DNA from: Yersinia enterocolitica
GTDB taxonomy: Bacteria > Pseudomonadota > Gammaproteobacteria > Enterobacterales > Enterobacteriaceae
DNA: 64,000 nucleotides
Direction: 5' to 3'
Assembly (NCBI GenBank): GCA_002082245.2
Contig: NBTC02000002.1
Coordinates: 1,736,001-1,800,000 of the forward strand
In this document: piece after piece, positions 46,818-56,859 of the stretch
Numbering within the stretch: position 1 is the first letter of the stretch
Layout of the letters: each line of letters begins with the position of its first letter
The notes under the pieces: model-generated
What the model saw: the letters and a program-made list of their open reading frames with translations, nothing else
Database searches by the model: none
What the model was told of the DNA's origin: nothing
Made by a program: the position numbers and the translations under genes

Positions 46818-47819
46818 TTAAGCTCTTGGTGCCAAAATAGTGACCCACATTGGCCCTTTCCCTACTGCATAGCGCTTAAGGGGGGTTAGCTCACCGCTGT
46901 GTTGATCAATACGATACACGGCAATATGATCCGACTTCTGGCCGGAAGAGATCAGGAAGTTACCACTGTTATCGATATTAAAACCGCGTGGCTGTGCTTC
47001 AGTCTGTTGGTGCCCGACCAACGTAATCTCACGCCCATCGTCAGAAACACTGAAAATACCCAGCAGACTGGCAGTACGGTCACTGATATAGAGATGACGG
47101 CCATTTGGCGTAATATGGATATCAGCCGCCCAACGAGTGCCGGTAAAGTCTGTTGGCATCGCATCCAGCGTCTGTATTAGCTGGTATTCTTGGCCGTTTT
47201 TGTTGATTTGATACACATCTACCGAGCTATTCAGCTCGTTAACACAATAGGCGACGTGTTTATTGGGGTGGAAGGCCATATGACGTGGGCCCGCACCGGC
47301 AGCAACCGGTATCGCCGCCTGAACGTGTGGGGTCAGTTTACCCTCAAGGCTCAGATCAAATAACCGCACCTTATCTTCTTTCAGGCAAGGTACCAGTAAT
47401 ATTTGATTGGTCGGATCAATATTCGCCGAATGTGGAGCAGGCAAATCATCCAATTGCTGAATAGGTGCCTGTACCACACCCTGCTCATCAATAGGGCTAA
47501 TGCTGACACAGTTAAAGCTATATGAAGCAGAGAACAGGAAGCGGCCTTGTAAATCAGTGCCAATGTGCGTTGGGCTGCCTGGCAGTGGTGCCATGCCAGC
47601 GGCGGTCAATGTGCCATCGTCGCTGATGTTGTAGCTGACAATGGCAAAATCGGGGCGCACCCCTACATATAACTGGCGCTGGTTTGGATTGATTGTCATC
47701 GGCTGCACTTGCCCCGGCACCTCCACCGTTTGTAATAAGGTTAATGCACCGGCGGAATCTAATTGCCAAACATGGATCTGCTGACTGTCTGGGCTTGCCA
47801 CGTAAACCACTTGCTTCAT
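46818..47819 (-). CDS. pgl: 6-phosphogluconolactonase Pgl
   Basis: A 333-residue seven-bladed beta-propeller lactonase (YbhE type), in the oxidative pentose phosphate pathway. Seen: [72 protein letters not shown] and [21 protein letters not shown], all characteristic. Lone gene with a good AAGGAGT site. Divergent from ybhA as in E. coli. Confidence 0.96.
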   Translation of the reverse strand: MKQVVYVASPDSQQIHVWQLDSAGALTLLQTVEVPGQVQPMTINPNQRQLYVGVRPDFAIVSYNISDDGTLTAAGMAPLPGSPTHIGTDLQGRFLFSASYSFNCVSISPIDEQGVVQAPIQQLDDLPAPHSANIDPTNQILLVPCLKEDKVRLFDLSLEGKLTPHVQAAIPVAAGAGPRHMAFHPNKHVAYCVNELNSSVDVYQINKNGQEYQLIQTLDAMPTDFTGTRWAADIHITPNGRHLYISDRTASLLGIFSVSDDGREITLVGHQQTEAQPRGFNIDNSGNFLISSGQKSDHIAVYRIDQHSGELTPLKRYAVGKGPMWVTILAPRA

Positions 47820-48050
47820 CTCTACTCCTTAGTCGAACCTATTAGGCAACACTGTTTAGCCTAGCTTACCTGACTCGGCGGACATAACAACAGTCTGCTG
47901 TCGCGCTGTTTAAAACTTATCCTGCTTATTTTTAGCTGATTATGCTACCCACTCCCAGGCTTGGTTTAATCAACCCGCCATCCGGTGTACCATCGGGTAA
48001 TACTATGTAACCATACTATTAATGCCCTTATTAACGAGACTATTGCTGCC

Positions 48051-48872
48051 ATGACCTATCGCATAATTGCACTGGATCTAGACGGAACGCTACTGGATCA
48101 CAAAAAACGTATTCTGCCAGAATCCTTGTCCGCACTGGCGCAAGCCCGTGCTGAAGGCATCAAAGTGGTAGTGGTGACCGGCCGCCATCATGTTGCTATT
48201 CACCCGTTTTATCAGGCACTAGAACTTGATACACCTGCAATTTGCTGTAACGGTACCTATATTTATGATTACCATGCCAAAAAGGTATTAGATTCAAACC
48301 CCTTGCAGCCTCAACAAGCGGTTCAGGTGTTGCAGTTGCTGGAGCAAACCGGTATCCACGGGCTAATGTATGTGGACGATGCCATGCTCTATCAGCAAAC
48401 CAGCGGGCATGTGATTCGCTCACTCAGTTGGGCTGAGTCATTACCACCCGCTCAGCGCCCAACGCTACTCCACGTTGATAGCTTGCTTGATGCTGCTCAC
48501 ACTGCCAGTTCTATCTGGAAATTCGCCACTTCACACTCGGATATTGAGCAACTGAGAGCGCTCGCAACCCAGATTGAGAATGACATGGGGTTGGCTTGCG
48601 AATGGTCATGGCATGATCAAGTTGATATCGCACAGGCGGGTAACAGCAAAGGTAAGCGGCTACAGCAATGGGTTGAATCTCAGGGTTTGAGCATGAAAGA
48701 TGTGGTTGCCTTTGGTGATAACTTTAATGACCTGAGCATGCTGGAAAGCGCTGGTTTGGGAGTGGCGATGGGGAATAGCGCCGATGCTATCAAACAGCGG
48801 GCTGACCTGGTGATTGCCGATAACGAACAACCCGGTATTGCTGGCGTCATCCGCCAGCATGTCCTGGCTTGA
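48051..48872 (+). CDS. ybhA: HAD-family phosphatase YbhA (pyridoxal phosphate phosphatase)
   Basis: A 273-residue Cof-type HAD phosphatase. Seen: motif I DLDGTLLD (residues 9-16), motif II VVVTGR, and motifs III/IV NSKGKRL and FGDNFNDLSML. Family knowledge: E. coli YbhA (272) hydrolyses pyridoxal phosphate and other sugar phosphates. The ATG at 48051 gives the standard start; the frame opens earlier to 47985. Followed by a bidirectional terminator shared with modC. Confidence 0.93.
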   Translation: MTYRIIALDLDGTLLDHKKRILPESLSALAQARAEGIKVVVVTGRHHVAIHPFYQALELDTPAICCNGTYIYDYHAKKVLDSNPLQPQQAVQVLQLLEQTGIHGLMYVDDAMLYQQTSGHVIRSLSWAESLPPAQRPTLLHVDSLLDAAHTASSIWKFATSHSDIEQLRALATQIENDMGLACEWSWHDQVDIAQAGNSKGKRLQQWVESQGLSMKDVVAFGDNFNDLSMLESAGLGVAMGNSADAIKQRADLVIADNEQPGIAGVIRQHVLA

Positions 48873-48877
48873 TAGTA

Positions 48878-48903
48878 AAAAACGCCCGGCTGACGGGCGT
48901 TTT
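48878..48903. terminator. Bidirectional terminator between ybhA and modC
   Basis: A 9-bp stem AAACGCCCG / CGGGCGTTT with a 4-5-nt loop and A- and T-runs on both sides. Confidence 0.92.
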
Positions 48904-48933
48904 ATCGTCGGGTGAACCCAGGGGTTATCGCCC

Positions 48934-49998
48934 TCAATTCTTGCGGTTAAACGAGACACTTTTTATCTGTGCATACACCCACTGACCGGGTTTAAGCGCC
49001 AATTCATCCCGTGCCCACGGCGTGATCCGCGCCCACAACCATTGATCACCAACCGCGAGTTTGACATCGACCTGCCCATCCACCTCAAGGCATTCGGCAA
49101 TTTTTACCGGCAAGATATTACGGATACTGCTGCTTTGCGGTGGCTGTAATACCAACGAAACATCGGCTGCATTAATCCGAATACGCATTGAGCTACCCTC
49201 TTGCGCATCAAGCTTACCCACCCACAATCGCTGATCACCTAACGCCAGCGCGGTCATGGCATAGCGGTCGTGGTGACCAATGACACTGACCCGCAGTATG
49301 CTGCTCGGTTCTTCCCGTTGCAGCCACGGGCGCAATGCACTACTGGCCCACACTTCCTCCAGCCCGCCGACCGCGCGCACTTTGCCACCATCCATAACCA
49401 CCACTTGATCTGCCAGCCGCAGGATCTCATCCATGCTGTGGCTAACATACAAAATAGGGGTGTTAACATCTTGCGCCAACCGCTCCAGATAAGGCAGCAG
49501 CTCACGTTTGCGGGGCAAATCCAGAGAGGCCAGTGGCTCATCCATCAACAACAGTTCGGGGGCGGTCAATAATGCGCGCCCAATAGCAACACGCTGTTTC
49601 TCGCCGCCAGAGAGGGTCAGTGGGAAACGACTTAATAGTGGCTCGATACCCAGCAAACCGACAATTGTGTCAAATTGCCCACGCATTGACGGGGCCATGC
49701 CGTATTGTAAATTGCCCCGCACCCGATAATGGGGAAATAAGCGCGCATCCTGAAATACGTAACCGACTTTGCGTTTTTCCGGTGGCAGATAGATTTGCTG
49801 CTCGGCATCCACCAGCACCCGGCCATTTAACACCACTTTGCCTTGCTGCGGACGGGTCAGGCCACCAATAACATTAATTAATGAGGTTTTACCGGCCCCC
49901 GACAACCCGAAAATAGCGGTGATACCTTGGGCGGGCAGATTGGTGGAAACGCGTAAATCCAAATCGCCCAGTTGCTGACTGAAATCCAGCTCTAACAT
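48934..49998 (-). CDS. modC: Molybdate ABC transporter ATP-binding protein ModC
   Basis: A 354-residue ABC ATPase with a C-terminal MOP (molybdate-binding) domain. Seen: Walker [10 protein letters not shown] near 30, [19 protein letters not shown], signature [16 protein letters not shown], Walker [13 protein letters not shown], and the MOP region [36 protein letters not shown]. It overlaps the modB end by 7 bp. Last gene of modABC. Confidence 0.96.
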   Translation of the reverse strand: MLELDFSQQLGDLDLRVSTNLPAQGITAIFGLSGAGKTSLINVIGGLTRPQQGKVVLNGRVLVDAEQQIYLPPEKRKVGYVFQDARLFPHYRVRGNLQYGMAPSMRGQFDTIVGLLGIEPLLSRFPLTLSGGEKQRVAIGRALLTAPELLLMDEPLASLDLPRKRELLPYLERLAQDVNTPILYVSHSMDEILRLADQVVVMDGGKVRAVGGLEEVWASSALRPWLQREEPSSILRVSVIGHHDRYAMTALALGDQRLWVGKLDAQEGSSMRIRINAADVSLVLQPPQSSSIRNILPVKIAECLEVDGQVDVKLAVGDQWLWARITPWARDELALKPGQWVYAQIKSVSFNRKN

Positions 49999-50687
49999 GG
50001 TGCCCCCATGCGTTTTTTACCCCAGCGGGCCAGCCATTCGGATAATAGCAACGCCACCAACGACAGAATAATGGCAATGACACACAAACGCGCAGCAGCA
50101 GCTTCCGCCCCAGGGGTTTCAATCAGTGTGTACATTGCCAGTGGAATAGTGCGGGTTTCACCGGGAATATTGGAGACGAAAGTGATGGTCGCCCCAAACT
50201 CCCCCAGTGAACGGGCAAAAGAAAGCACGGTGCCAGCAATCACCCCCGGTAAAGAGAGCGGTAACGTAATGGTGAAAAACACCCGCCACGGATTGGCTCC
50301 TAGCGTGCGGGCCGCCAGTTCCAGACGCGTATCAACTGCTTCCAACGCCAGCCGGATAGCCCTCACCATCAGCGGAAAGGCCACCACCGCCGAGGCTAAC
50401 GCCGCACCACGCCAACTAAAACTGAAATTAATGCCAAACCAGCTATAGAGCCACTCGCCAATAAAACCGCGCCGCCCCATGCTTATCAACAATAAATAGC
50501 CAATCACCACGGGTGGCAGCACCAGTGGTAAGTGAATAATACTGTCTAACAACGATTTACCGGGAAAACGGCAGCGCACTAAAATCCACGCCATTAAAAT
50601 GCCTAACGGCAAACTGCACGCCACCGCAACCGCTGAAACCTTCAGACTAAGAATAATTGCCTGCCACTCATACTCACTCAATATCAT
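49992..50687 (-). CDS. modB: Molybdate ABC transporter permease ModB
   Basis: A 231-residue inner-membrane permease with five or six spans. Seen: [15 protein letters not shown], the EAA-like loop [47 protein letters not shown], typical of ModB/CysT. The start overlaps the modA stop (TAATG). Confidence 0.96.
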   Translation of the reverse strand: MILSEYEWQAIILSLKVSAVAVACSLPLGILMAWILVRCRFPGKSLLDSIIHLPLVLPPVVIGYLLLISMGRRGFIGEWLYSWFGINFSFSWRGAALASAVVAFPLMVRAIRLALEAVDTRLELAARTLGANPWRVFFTITLPLSLPGVIAGTVLSFARSLGEFGATITFVSNIPGETRTIPLAMYTLIETPGAEAAAARLCVIAIILSLVALLLSEWLARWGKKRMGAPC

Positions 50688-51466
50688 TAGCGTGGGGTAA
50701 ATCCATAATTTTTGAAAATAACCGCCGCTGCTGGGCTTTTCAGGTAATCATAAAAAGCACTCACGGTCGGGTTTTCATGACCTTTAACAATTGCCATCGG
50801 GTATTCAACCGGCTTATGACTTGCTTCCGGGAATATCCCCACAACCTTAACTTTGTTACTGGCTATCGCATCTGAACCATAGACAATACCCAGCGGCGCT
50901 TCTGCCCGTTCGACCAGTGCCATTGCACTGCGCACGTTATTGGCCCGCGCCATTTCAGGGGCTAAAGTTGACCAGGCACCTAAATTCTCCAGTGACTCTT
51001 TGGCATAAATCCCAGCAGGAACATGATCAGGATCGCCCACCGCCAAACGGCCACCATCCAATAATTTCTTCCAGTCGGTTTTTTTATCGATTACGACTTT
51101 ATCTATTTTACTGTCTTGCGGAGCAATTAATACCAGTTCATTACCTAATAAGGTGTAGCGAGTATTGGCAACAATTTGCTGTTTATCAATAGCATAATCC
51201 ATCCATTGCTGATCGGCAGAAATAAACATATCAGCCGGTGCGCCCTGCTCAATCTGGCGTGCCAACGTTGAAGATGAAGCATACGACGCAACAACATCAA
51301 CCTGCTTCTCTTTTTTATACTGTACGGCAATATCTTGTAATGCATTGGTCAATGAAGCCGCAGCAAACACTGTAATGTTGTCCGCCGCTAACGTGGTGCC
51401 GGAAAATGCTGCCAGCAGTGTTGCACTCGCTACCCAAACCTTGGCGTTACCGTATTGATTCTTCAT
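50687..51466 (-). CDS. modA: Molybdate ABC transporter substrate-binding protein ModA
   Basis: A 259-residue periplasmic protein binding molybdate or tungstate. Seen: a signal peptide (cleavage near LAA/D at 28), VFAAASLTNALQDIA, YASSSTLARQIEQGAPADMFISAD, GDPDHVPAGIYAKE and a Val-Tyr-Gly-Ser-Asp-Ala segment. The residues around S-S-T and D-H-V-P form the oxyanion pocket. It starts 22 bp from the ModE site. Confidence 0.96.
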   Translation of the reverse strand: MKNQYGNAKVWVASATLLAAFSGTTLAADNITVFAAASLTNALQDIAVQYKKEKQVDVVASYASSSTLARQIEQGAPADMFISADQQWMDYAIDKQQIVANTRYTLLGNELVLIAPQDSKIDKVVIDKKTDWKKLLDGGRLAVGDPDHVPAGIYAKESLENLGAWSTLAPEMARANNVRSAMALVERAEAPLGIVYGSDAIASNKVKVVGIFPEASHKPVEYPMAIVKGHENPTVSAFYDYLKSPAAAVIFKNYGFTPR

Positions 51467-51487
51467 GTTGTTCTCCGCATTAATGAA

Positions 51488-51514
51488 ATCGCTATATACA
51501 TGGGAATATAACGC
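51488..51514 (-). promoter_or_regulatory. ModE operator upstream of modA
   Basis: ATCGCTATATA and TATAACGC lie 8 bp apart, matching the ModE palindrome ATCGNTATATA-N6-TATATAACGAT closely. It is 22-48 bp before the modA start, where molybdate-bound ModE represses modABC in E. coli. Confidence 0.88.
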
Positions 51515-51604
51515 AACATTATAAGCAGGTCATGCAGTTTATCGGCAAGATGCGAGGTATCTTGAGCTGTGGTAACAAGTGGGGGAGTGGAGGAAATGAG
51601 GGAG

Positions 51605-51641
51605 AAAAACGAAAATGCCCAGCGTCTATGTGCCGGGCATT
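51605..51641 (-). terminator. acrZ terminator
   Basis: On the minus strand an AATGCCCGG / (C)TGGGCATT stem with a loop, then TTTCGTTTTTC. It follows the acrZ stop by about 12 bp. Confidence 0.85.
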
Positions 51642-51652
51642 CAGAAATCAGA

Positions 51653-51793
51653 TTAAGAGCGTTCTTTGGTGTGACCGGTCTTAGAGATGACGTTGAACAC
51701 CTCGCCCAGTCCATAGATAAGCCCCAGAATCACGGCCATCACCACCGGTACCATGACCACGGCAAAGACCAGACTTTTCAATAAATCCAACAT
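51653..51793 (-). CDS. acrZ: AcrZ, small AcrB-associated multidrug efflux protein
   Basis: A 46-residue single-span membrane protein, sequence starting [18 protein letters not shown] and ending [15 protein letters not shown], closely like E. coli AcrZ (49). It binds AcrB and widens its substrate range. It lies between modA and modE as in E. coli. The ATG follows GAGAGGCTGAT. It is too short for many gene callers. Confidence 0.93.
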   Translation of the reverse strand: MLDLLKSLVFAVVMVPVVMAVILGLIYGLGEVFNVISKTGHTKERS

Positions 51794-51996
51794 ATCAGCC
51801 TCTCATTACTGCTCATTGAGCGATAACTTACGTTATCACAATAACTAGGATCTATCATTTACTGTAAATTATATCAGCGATGAATGAACCCTGTTATTTT
51901 AACTAACAGCAAAAGAATGTAACCTGCCAAACGTGCGATTCAGGTGTATACAAGCACTTAGATAGCAATAATCCTTTCCCGCCGGAGTAAAAAATC

Positions 51997-52788
51997 ATGC
52001 AGGCTGAAATTCTTCTTACCCTAAAACTTCAGCAACGGCTGTTTGCTGATCCCCGGCGTATCGCATTACTGAAACAAATACAGCATACCGGTTCCATCAG
52101 CCAGGGCGCAAAACTGGCTGGGATTAGCTATAAAAGTGCCTGGGACGCGATTAACGAAATGAATACCTTAGCCGAGGAAATATTGGTTGAGCGGGCAACA
52201 GGTGGTAAAGGCGGTGGCGGCGCGCACCTGACTCGTTACGGCGAGCGTTTAATTCAACTTTATGATTTGCTCGCCAAGATCCAGCAAAAGGCATTTGACA
52301 CGCTGAAAGATGATTCGCTGCCACTCGATAGTTTATTGGCAGCTATTTCGCGCTTCTCTTTACAAACCAGCGCCCGTAATCAATTTTTCGGCACCCTGAT
52401 TGAGCGGGATCATCAGCAGGTTCAACAACACGTCAATATCCTATTATCAGACGGCAAAACCCGGTTATCTGCGGCACTCACTCAACAGAGTGCTGATCGC
52501 TTGCAACTTTCGGCGGGCAAAGAAGTATTGGCACTGATCAAAGCCCCTTGGGTAAAACTGGTTACTGATCAGGCACTGGCGGGGGCTGCTGATAACTCTC
52601 TGCCCGGCACCGTGGCCAGTATTGAACCCGGCAGCGATCACAGTGAAGTTATCGTGACCTTAACTGGGGGAGCCAGCTTGTGTTCGACACAAAACAATAG
52701 CGAATTACATAAGCTGAATTTGCATGTTGGTAGTCACGTCATTGCCCAATTCAATGCAGATCGGGTCATTATCGCTACACTTTGCTAA
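51997..52788 (+). CDS. modE: Molybdate-responsive regulator ModE
   Basis: A 263-residue regulator. Seen: a winged HTH (about 20-90; GSISQGAKLAGISYKSAWDAINEM) and two molybdate-binding MOP domains (about 125-190 and 195-260; SARNQFFGTL, LSAGKEVLALIKAPWVKLVT, NSLPGTVASIEPGSDHSEVIVTL). It represses modABC and activates molybdoenzyme genes when Mo is bound. Divergent from acrZ and modABC, next to modF. Confidence 0.96.
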   Translation: MQAEILLTLKLQQRLFADPRRIALLKQIQHTGSISQGAKLAGISYKSAWDAINEMNTLAEEILVERATGGKGGGGAHLTRYGERLIQLYDLLAKIQQKAFDTLKDDSLPLDSLLAAISRFSLQTSARNQFFGTLIERDHQQVQQHVNILLSDGKTRLSAALTQQSADRLQLSAGKEVLALIKAPWVKLVTDQALAGAADNSLPGTVASIEPGSDHSEVIVTLTGGASLCSTQNNSELHKLNLHVGSHVIAQFNADRVIIATLC

Positions 52789-52896
52789 ATAATTCAGCTT
52801 AGTTATGCAAAATAACCTTAGTATTTACTGTTGACATTTTGCCCCTTTCCGATTATCCCTAACACCCTTATTGTGTTGCAAAATATGGAAAGAATG

Positions 52897-54372
52897 ATGT
52901 CGGAGTTGCAAATATCGCAAGGTTGTTTTCGCCTGAGTGACACCCGGACACTCATCCTGCCAGCATTGCATGTTCAATCGGGTGATAGCTGGGCATTTGT
53001 CGGTGCCAATGGTAGCGGGAAATCCGCGTTGGCAAAGGCATTAGCAGGGGAATTAATCCTGTTGAGCGGCAGCCGCCACAACCATTTTCGCCACAGCGTG
53101 CATTTGTCGTTCGAGCAACTTCAGCAGTTAGTCAGCGAAGAGTGGCAGCGCAATAACACTGATTTACTCAGCGCAGATGAAGACGATACCGGGCGTACTA
53201 CCGCAGAGATCATTCAGGAAGAATACGTTGATCCGCAACGTTGTCAGCAGTTGGCAGAGCAGTTTGGTATCAGCCAGTTACTCTCGCGTCGCTTTAAATA
53301 TCTTTCTACTGGTGAGACCCGCAAAACATTGCTGTGCCGAGCGCTGATGCCACAACCGGATCTGTTGATTCTGGATGAACCCTTTGATGGTCTGGATGTG
53401 ACAGCCCGCACGCAGTTGGCTGGTATGCTATCCACCCTTTCAGCACAAGGTGTCACGCTGGTGCTGGTACTAAATCGTTTTGATGATATCCCTGATTTTG
53501 TGCAATACGTCGGTGTGCTGGCAGATTGCCAATTAACCCATACTGGCCCCCGCCAGCAGATTCTTTCCGAGGCATTGATTGCCCAACTGGCGCACAGTGA
53601 AAACCTTGATGGTATGTTGTTGCCAGAAACAGAACACCCGCAACAGCAGGCCCCTTTCGCACCAGATAAGCCACTAATTATCTTGCGTAATGGCGTGGTT
53701 GAATACAATGACCGCCCTATTCTTCATAACCTGAGTTGGCAGGTTAATCCCGGTGAACACTGGCAAATTATTGGCCAAAACGGTGCTGGGAAGTCAACCT
53801 TACTCAGCCTGATTACTGGCGACCATCCGCAAGGATACAGTAATGATTTGACACTGTTTGGCCGCCGCCGTGGCAGTGGGGAAACTATCTGGGATATTAA
53901 ACGCCATATTGGTTATGTCAGCAGTAGTTTGCATCTGGATTACCGCGTCAGCACCAATCTACGTACCGTGATTCTCTCCGGTTTTTTCGATTCAATCGGT
54001 ATTTATCAGGCAGTGTCTGATCGCCAACAACAATTAGCCAATCAATGGTTAGACTTACTCGGTTTTTCCGCCGTGACCGCTAATCAGCCCTTCCACAGTC
54101 TCTCTTGGGGACAACAGCGGTTGGCACTGATCGCCCGAGCACTGGTTAAGCATCCTGCACTGTTGATTCTTGATGAACCCTTGCAGGGTTTGGACCCGCT
54201 TAATCGCCTATTGGTACGGCGTTTTATTGATGTAATGATCAGTGAGGGTGACACGCAACTGTTATTCGTTTCTCACCATGCTGAAGATGCACCACAGTGC
54301 ATTACCCACCGTCTGACCTTTGTTCCTGATGGCGATATTTATCACTACCAACAGGAAAAGTTAGCAGGTTAA
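52897..54372 (+). CDS. modF: ModF, two-domain ABC ATPase of the mod locus
   Basis: A 491-residue protein with two ABC ATPase domains: the first has GANGSGKSALAKAL near 36 and LSTGETRKTLLCRAL, the second [13 protein letters not shown] near 301 and LSWGQQRLALIARAL. E. coli ModF (490) begins MSSLQILQG, which fits the MSELQISQG start at 52897; the frame is open to 52831. Role in molybdate metabolism is not well known. Confidence 0.93.
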   Translation: MSELQISQGCFRLSDTRTLILPALHVQSGDSWAFVGANGSGKSALAKALAGELILLSGSRHNHFRHSVHLSFEQLQQLVSEEWQRNNTDLLSADEDDTGRTTAEIIQEEYVDPQRCQQLAEQFGISQLLSRRFKYLSTGETRKTLLCRALMPQPDLLILDEPFDGLDVTARTQLAGMLSTLSAQGVTLVLVLNRFDDIPDFVQYVGVLADCQLTHTGPRQQILSEALIAQLAHSENLDGMLLPETEHPQQQAPFAPDKPLIILRNGVVEYNDRPILHNLSWQVNPGEHWQIIGQNGAGKSTLLSLITGDHPQGYSNDLTLFGRRRGSGETIWDIKRHIGYVSSSLHLDYRVSTNLRTVILSGFFDSIGIYQAVSDRQQQLANQWLDLLGFSAVTANQPFHSLSWGQQRLALIARALVKHPALLILDEPLQGLDPLNRLLVRRFIDVMISEGDTQLLFVSHHAEDAPQCITHRLTFVPDGDIYHYQQEKLAG

Positions 54373-54705
54373 AACTCTTCAGGCATTTCGTTGAGGATAA
54401 TGAGAGCTATCCTCAACGGAAGCGGCGTTTATTGGCGGGGGCTTATGCTATCATTCTTACTGCCAGCCCCTATCAGAGCCGGCGATAAACTTAACATATT
54501 CAGCCACCATCAGGATTTATACCCTATAAATTTCAGGTGCAGGCCAGCCGCAAGAAACAAAGCGCTCATAAGCCGATTTGAACTGCATGTACGTGAGTCC
54601 GCAGGCTAAGTCTCAAAAGGGGTATAGCCCTATAAGCCGAGCGAATCAAGCGGCCACCGCACCTGCGATTTGAAAGATGACGGGCATAACATTAAAGGGA
54701 TATTT
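54373..54705. other. Intergenic region modF to CPBP gene, with ERIC-like repeat
   Basis: A TTGAGGATA / TATCCTCAA hairpin (54391-54416) follows modF without a T-run. An ERIC-like element fills 54518-54688. No gene is visible. Confidence 0.6.
54518..54688. repeat. Divergent ERIC-like repeat
   Basis: Begins TATACCCTATAAATTTCAG and ends GAAAGATGACGGGCATA, the two ERIC termini, with an internal TACGTGAGTCCGCAGG. The core is more degraded than in the copies at 22033 and 60123, so only the ends and layout support the call. It runs to within 18 bp of the ATG at 54706. Confidence 0.5.
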
Positions 54706-55524
54706 ATGTGGGGCATACTTGCTGCTTCGTTACTTTTCTTATCAATTAACCGGGTACTTTCCCTGTTTCTCTTGCTGTCGTCACTGTCAATTGCCTTGTA
54801 TCACGGTGTTTTGACTCTACCATCGGCCGCATTCTTGCTTCTAACATTGATTGTGGCACTACTACTGAAAAAATATCGTCACCGGAAATGGCCGGCCGTC
54901 GCACTGGAATTGCTGCTGGTGATGGCAGCAATCGCACTGTTTCTGCATCTGGTACCCGGTTTTAATAATCTAAATGTATTGAAAGACGTGAAGACAGGGC
55001 CACTCAGCGCACCCTTCAGCCTGTATTACAATCTTGATAAAGCATTAATACCTTTTATTTTACTGGTTTGCCTGCCAACCTTATTTGTCGCGAAAAAGCA
55101 TCCATCAGTGAGCCGTGCAAGCTGGCTGGTATTGATTGTCAGTATCCCTGCATTGCTGTTGCTGGCTGTTGCCTTAGGCGGCCTGAAAATTGAGATGCAC
55201 ACCCCAGCATGGATAGGTTCCTTTGTGGTCGCTAATGTGTTTTTTGTTTGTCTGGCAGAAGAAGCACTGTTTCGTGGCTATTTGCAACAAAGGTTAAGTC
55301 AGTGGTTGGGTAACTATCCGGCCCTACTGCTCACCGCCCTATTATTTGGCGCAGCACATATTGCAGGCGGCCCGCTATTGATGGTGTTCGCCGCATTGGC
55401 AGGGTTAATTTACGGCCTGGCATGGCTGTGGAGTGGTCGTTTATTGGTGGCGGTTGCCTTTCACTTCGCCCTGAATTTGATGCATTTATTGTTCTTCACT
55501 TATCCTCTTTATTCATCGCACTAA
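54706..55524 (+). CDS. CPBP family intramembrane metalloprotease
   Basis: A 272-residue membrane protein with about eight spans. Seen: the CPBP motifs EEALFRGYLQQRL (catalytic EExxxR), FGAAHIAGG (FxxxH) and FHFALNLMHLL (HxxxN/D type). Some members process prenylated or signal peptides or confer bacteriocin immunity; the substrate is unknown. The ATG at 54706 has AAAGGGAT upstream; an open frame to 54670 would lie in the ERIC repeat. Confidence 0.87.
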   Translation: MWGILAASLLFLSINRVLSLFLLLSSLSIALYHGVLTLPSAAFLLLTLIVALLLKKYRHRKWPAVALELLLVMAAIALFLHLVPGFNNLNVLKDVKTGPLSAPFSLYYNLDKALIPFILLVCLPTLFVAKKHPSVSRASWLVLIVSIPALLLLAVALGGLKIEMHTPAWIGSFVVANVFFVCLAEEALFRGYLQQRLSQWLGNYPALLLTALLFGAAHIAGGPLLMVFAALAGLIYGLAWLWSGRLLVAVAFHFALNLMHLLFFTYPLYSSH

Positions 55525-55833
55525 TCTTTATCTACCCTGTTATCTACCGACCCGAGGCTAGCATTCTTAACTGGAATCGGGCGGTGCATAACAGGCAGGA
55601 CATTTCTGCTGAATTAATGGATGAGAACGCTACCAATCCAGTTATCTATGTGGTGACTGTTATTTATCTCTTGTTTTTGCCTATCCTTGCTTATTCCCCT
55701 GTCTTTATGCTTTTACTGGGATTAAACTGAGAGAAATTTAAATGTAAACGATTCCATTATTGAGCGCAGATCACCTTTTCTCACATAATGGCGTGCTATC
55801 TTTCTTAGACTAAAGTCATTCGAGGAGTCTTTT
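55525..55833. other. Region between CPBP gene and galE
   Basis: About 309 bp containing the gal promoter and operator. A 103-codon open frame (55422-55730) overlaps the end of the CPBP gene in another frame and is likely not real. Confidence 0.5.
55742..55757 (+). promoter_or_regulatory. GalR/GalS operator of the gal operon
   Basis: ATGTAAACGATTCCAT fits the GalR consensus GTGKAANCGNTTNCAC except for the outer bases. It lies 76 bp before the galE start. A partial CRP-like half (GATCACC) follows at 55770. Galactose induction through GalR/GalS is inferred. Confidence 0.7.
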
Positions 55834-56850
55834 ATGTACGTTCTGGTAACAGGTGGTAGCGGTTACATCGGTAGCCATACCTGTGTGCAATTGATTGAAG
55901 CTGGCTACCAACCGGTCATCCTCGATAACCTTTGCAACAGCAAATCCAGCGTATTAGCCCGGATACATGCCCTTAGCGGCTATACACCGAAGCTTTATCA
56001 AGGTGACATCCGTGACCGCGCTTTACTCGACCGAATATTTGCTGAGCAGTCTATCCATGCAGTCATTCACTTTGCTGGCCTGAAAGCCGTGGGTGAGTCG
56101 GTCAGTAAGCCACTGGAATATTACAATAATAATGTCTTCGGCACCTTAGTATTGCTGGAGGCCATGCGTGCTGCACAGATCAAAAACTTTATCTTCAGTT
56201 CCTCTGCCACGGTCTACGGTGATCAGCCACAAATTCCGTATGTCGAAAGCTTCCCGACCGGCTTGCCATCCAGCCCGTATGGCCGTAGCAAGTTGATGGT
56301 TGAGCAAATTTTGCAAGATGTGCAACTGGCTGACCCACAATGGAATATGACCATTCTGCGCTATTTCAATCCCGTTGGCGCACATCCGTCAGGCTCCATG
56401 GGTGAAGACCCACAAGGTATCCCGAATAACCTGATGCCATTTATTGCACAAGTTGCCGTTGGTCGTCGTGAATCGCTGGCCATATTCGGTAATGACTACC
56501 CGACACCTGATGGCACCGGGGTACGCGATTATATTCACGTGGTCGATTTAGCAGATGGCCATGTGGCGGCGATGAAAAAACTACACAATCAGCCTGGCAT
56601 GCATATTTTCAATCTGGGTGCCGGCGTGGGTAGCAGTGTTTTACAAGTGGTCGAGGCATTCAGCAAGGCGTGTGGCAAGCCGCTGGCCTACCATTTTGCC
56701 CCGCGCCGCGAAGGTGACTTACCGGCTTACTGGGCAGATCCGAGCAAAGCTGCCGCACAATTGGGTTGGCGGGTACACCGCTCGCTTGATGAAATGGCGG
56801 CAGATACCTGGCGTTGGCAATCCAATAATCCTCAGGGCTATCCCGATTAA
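55834..56850 (+). CDS. galE: UDP-glucose 4-epimerase GalE
   Basis: A 338-residue short-chain dehydrogenase-type epimerase (E. coli 338). Seen: NAD motif GGSGYIGSHT, SSSATVYG, the catalytic YGRSK near 149, and DYPTPDGTGVRDYIHVVDLADGH. It interconverts UDP-galactose and UDP-glucose in the Leloir pathway. First gene of galETKM, with AGGAG at 7 nt and 9 bp to galT. Confidence 0.97.
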   Translation: MYVLVTGGSGYIGSHTCVQLIEAGYQPVILDNLCNSKSSVLARIHALSGYTPKLYQGDIRDRALLDRIFAEQSIHAVIHFAGLKAVGESVSKPLEYYNNNVFGTLVLLEAMRAAQIKNFIFSSSATVYGDQPQIPYVESFPTGLPSSPYGRSKLMVEQILQDVQLADPQWNMTILRYFNPVGAHPSGSMGEDPQGIPNNLMPFIAQVAVGRRESLAIFGNDYPTPDGTGVRDYIHVVDLADGHVAAMKKLHNQPGMHIFNLGAGVGSSVLQVVEAFSKACGKPLAYHFAPRREGDLPAYWADPSKAAAQLGWRVHRSLDEMAADTWRWQSNNPQGYPD

Positions 56851-56859
56851 GGTGTTGTT

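Noticed and set aside
55422..55730. 103-codon open frame after the CPBP gene
   Set aside because: It overlaps the last 100 bp of the CPBP gene in another frame and lacks a ribosome site. Hydrophobic look is a by-product of AT-rich sequence.
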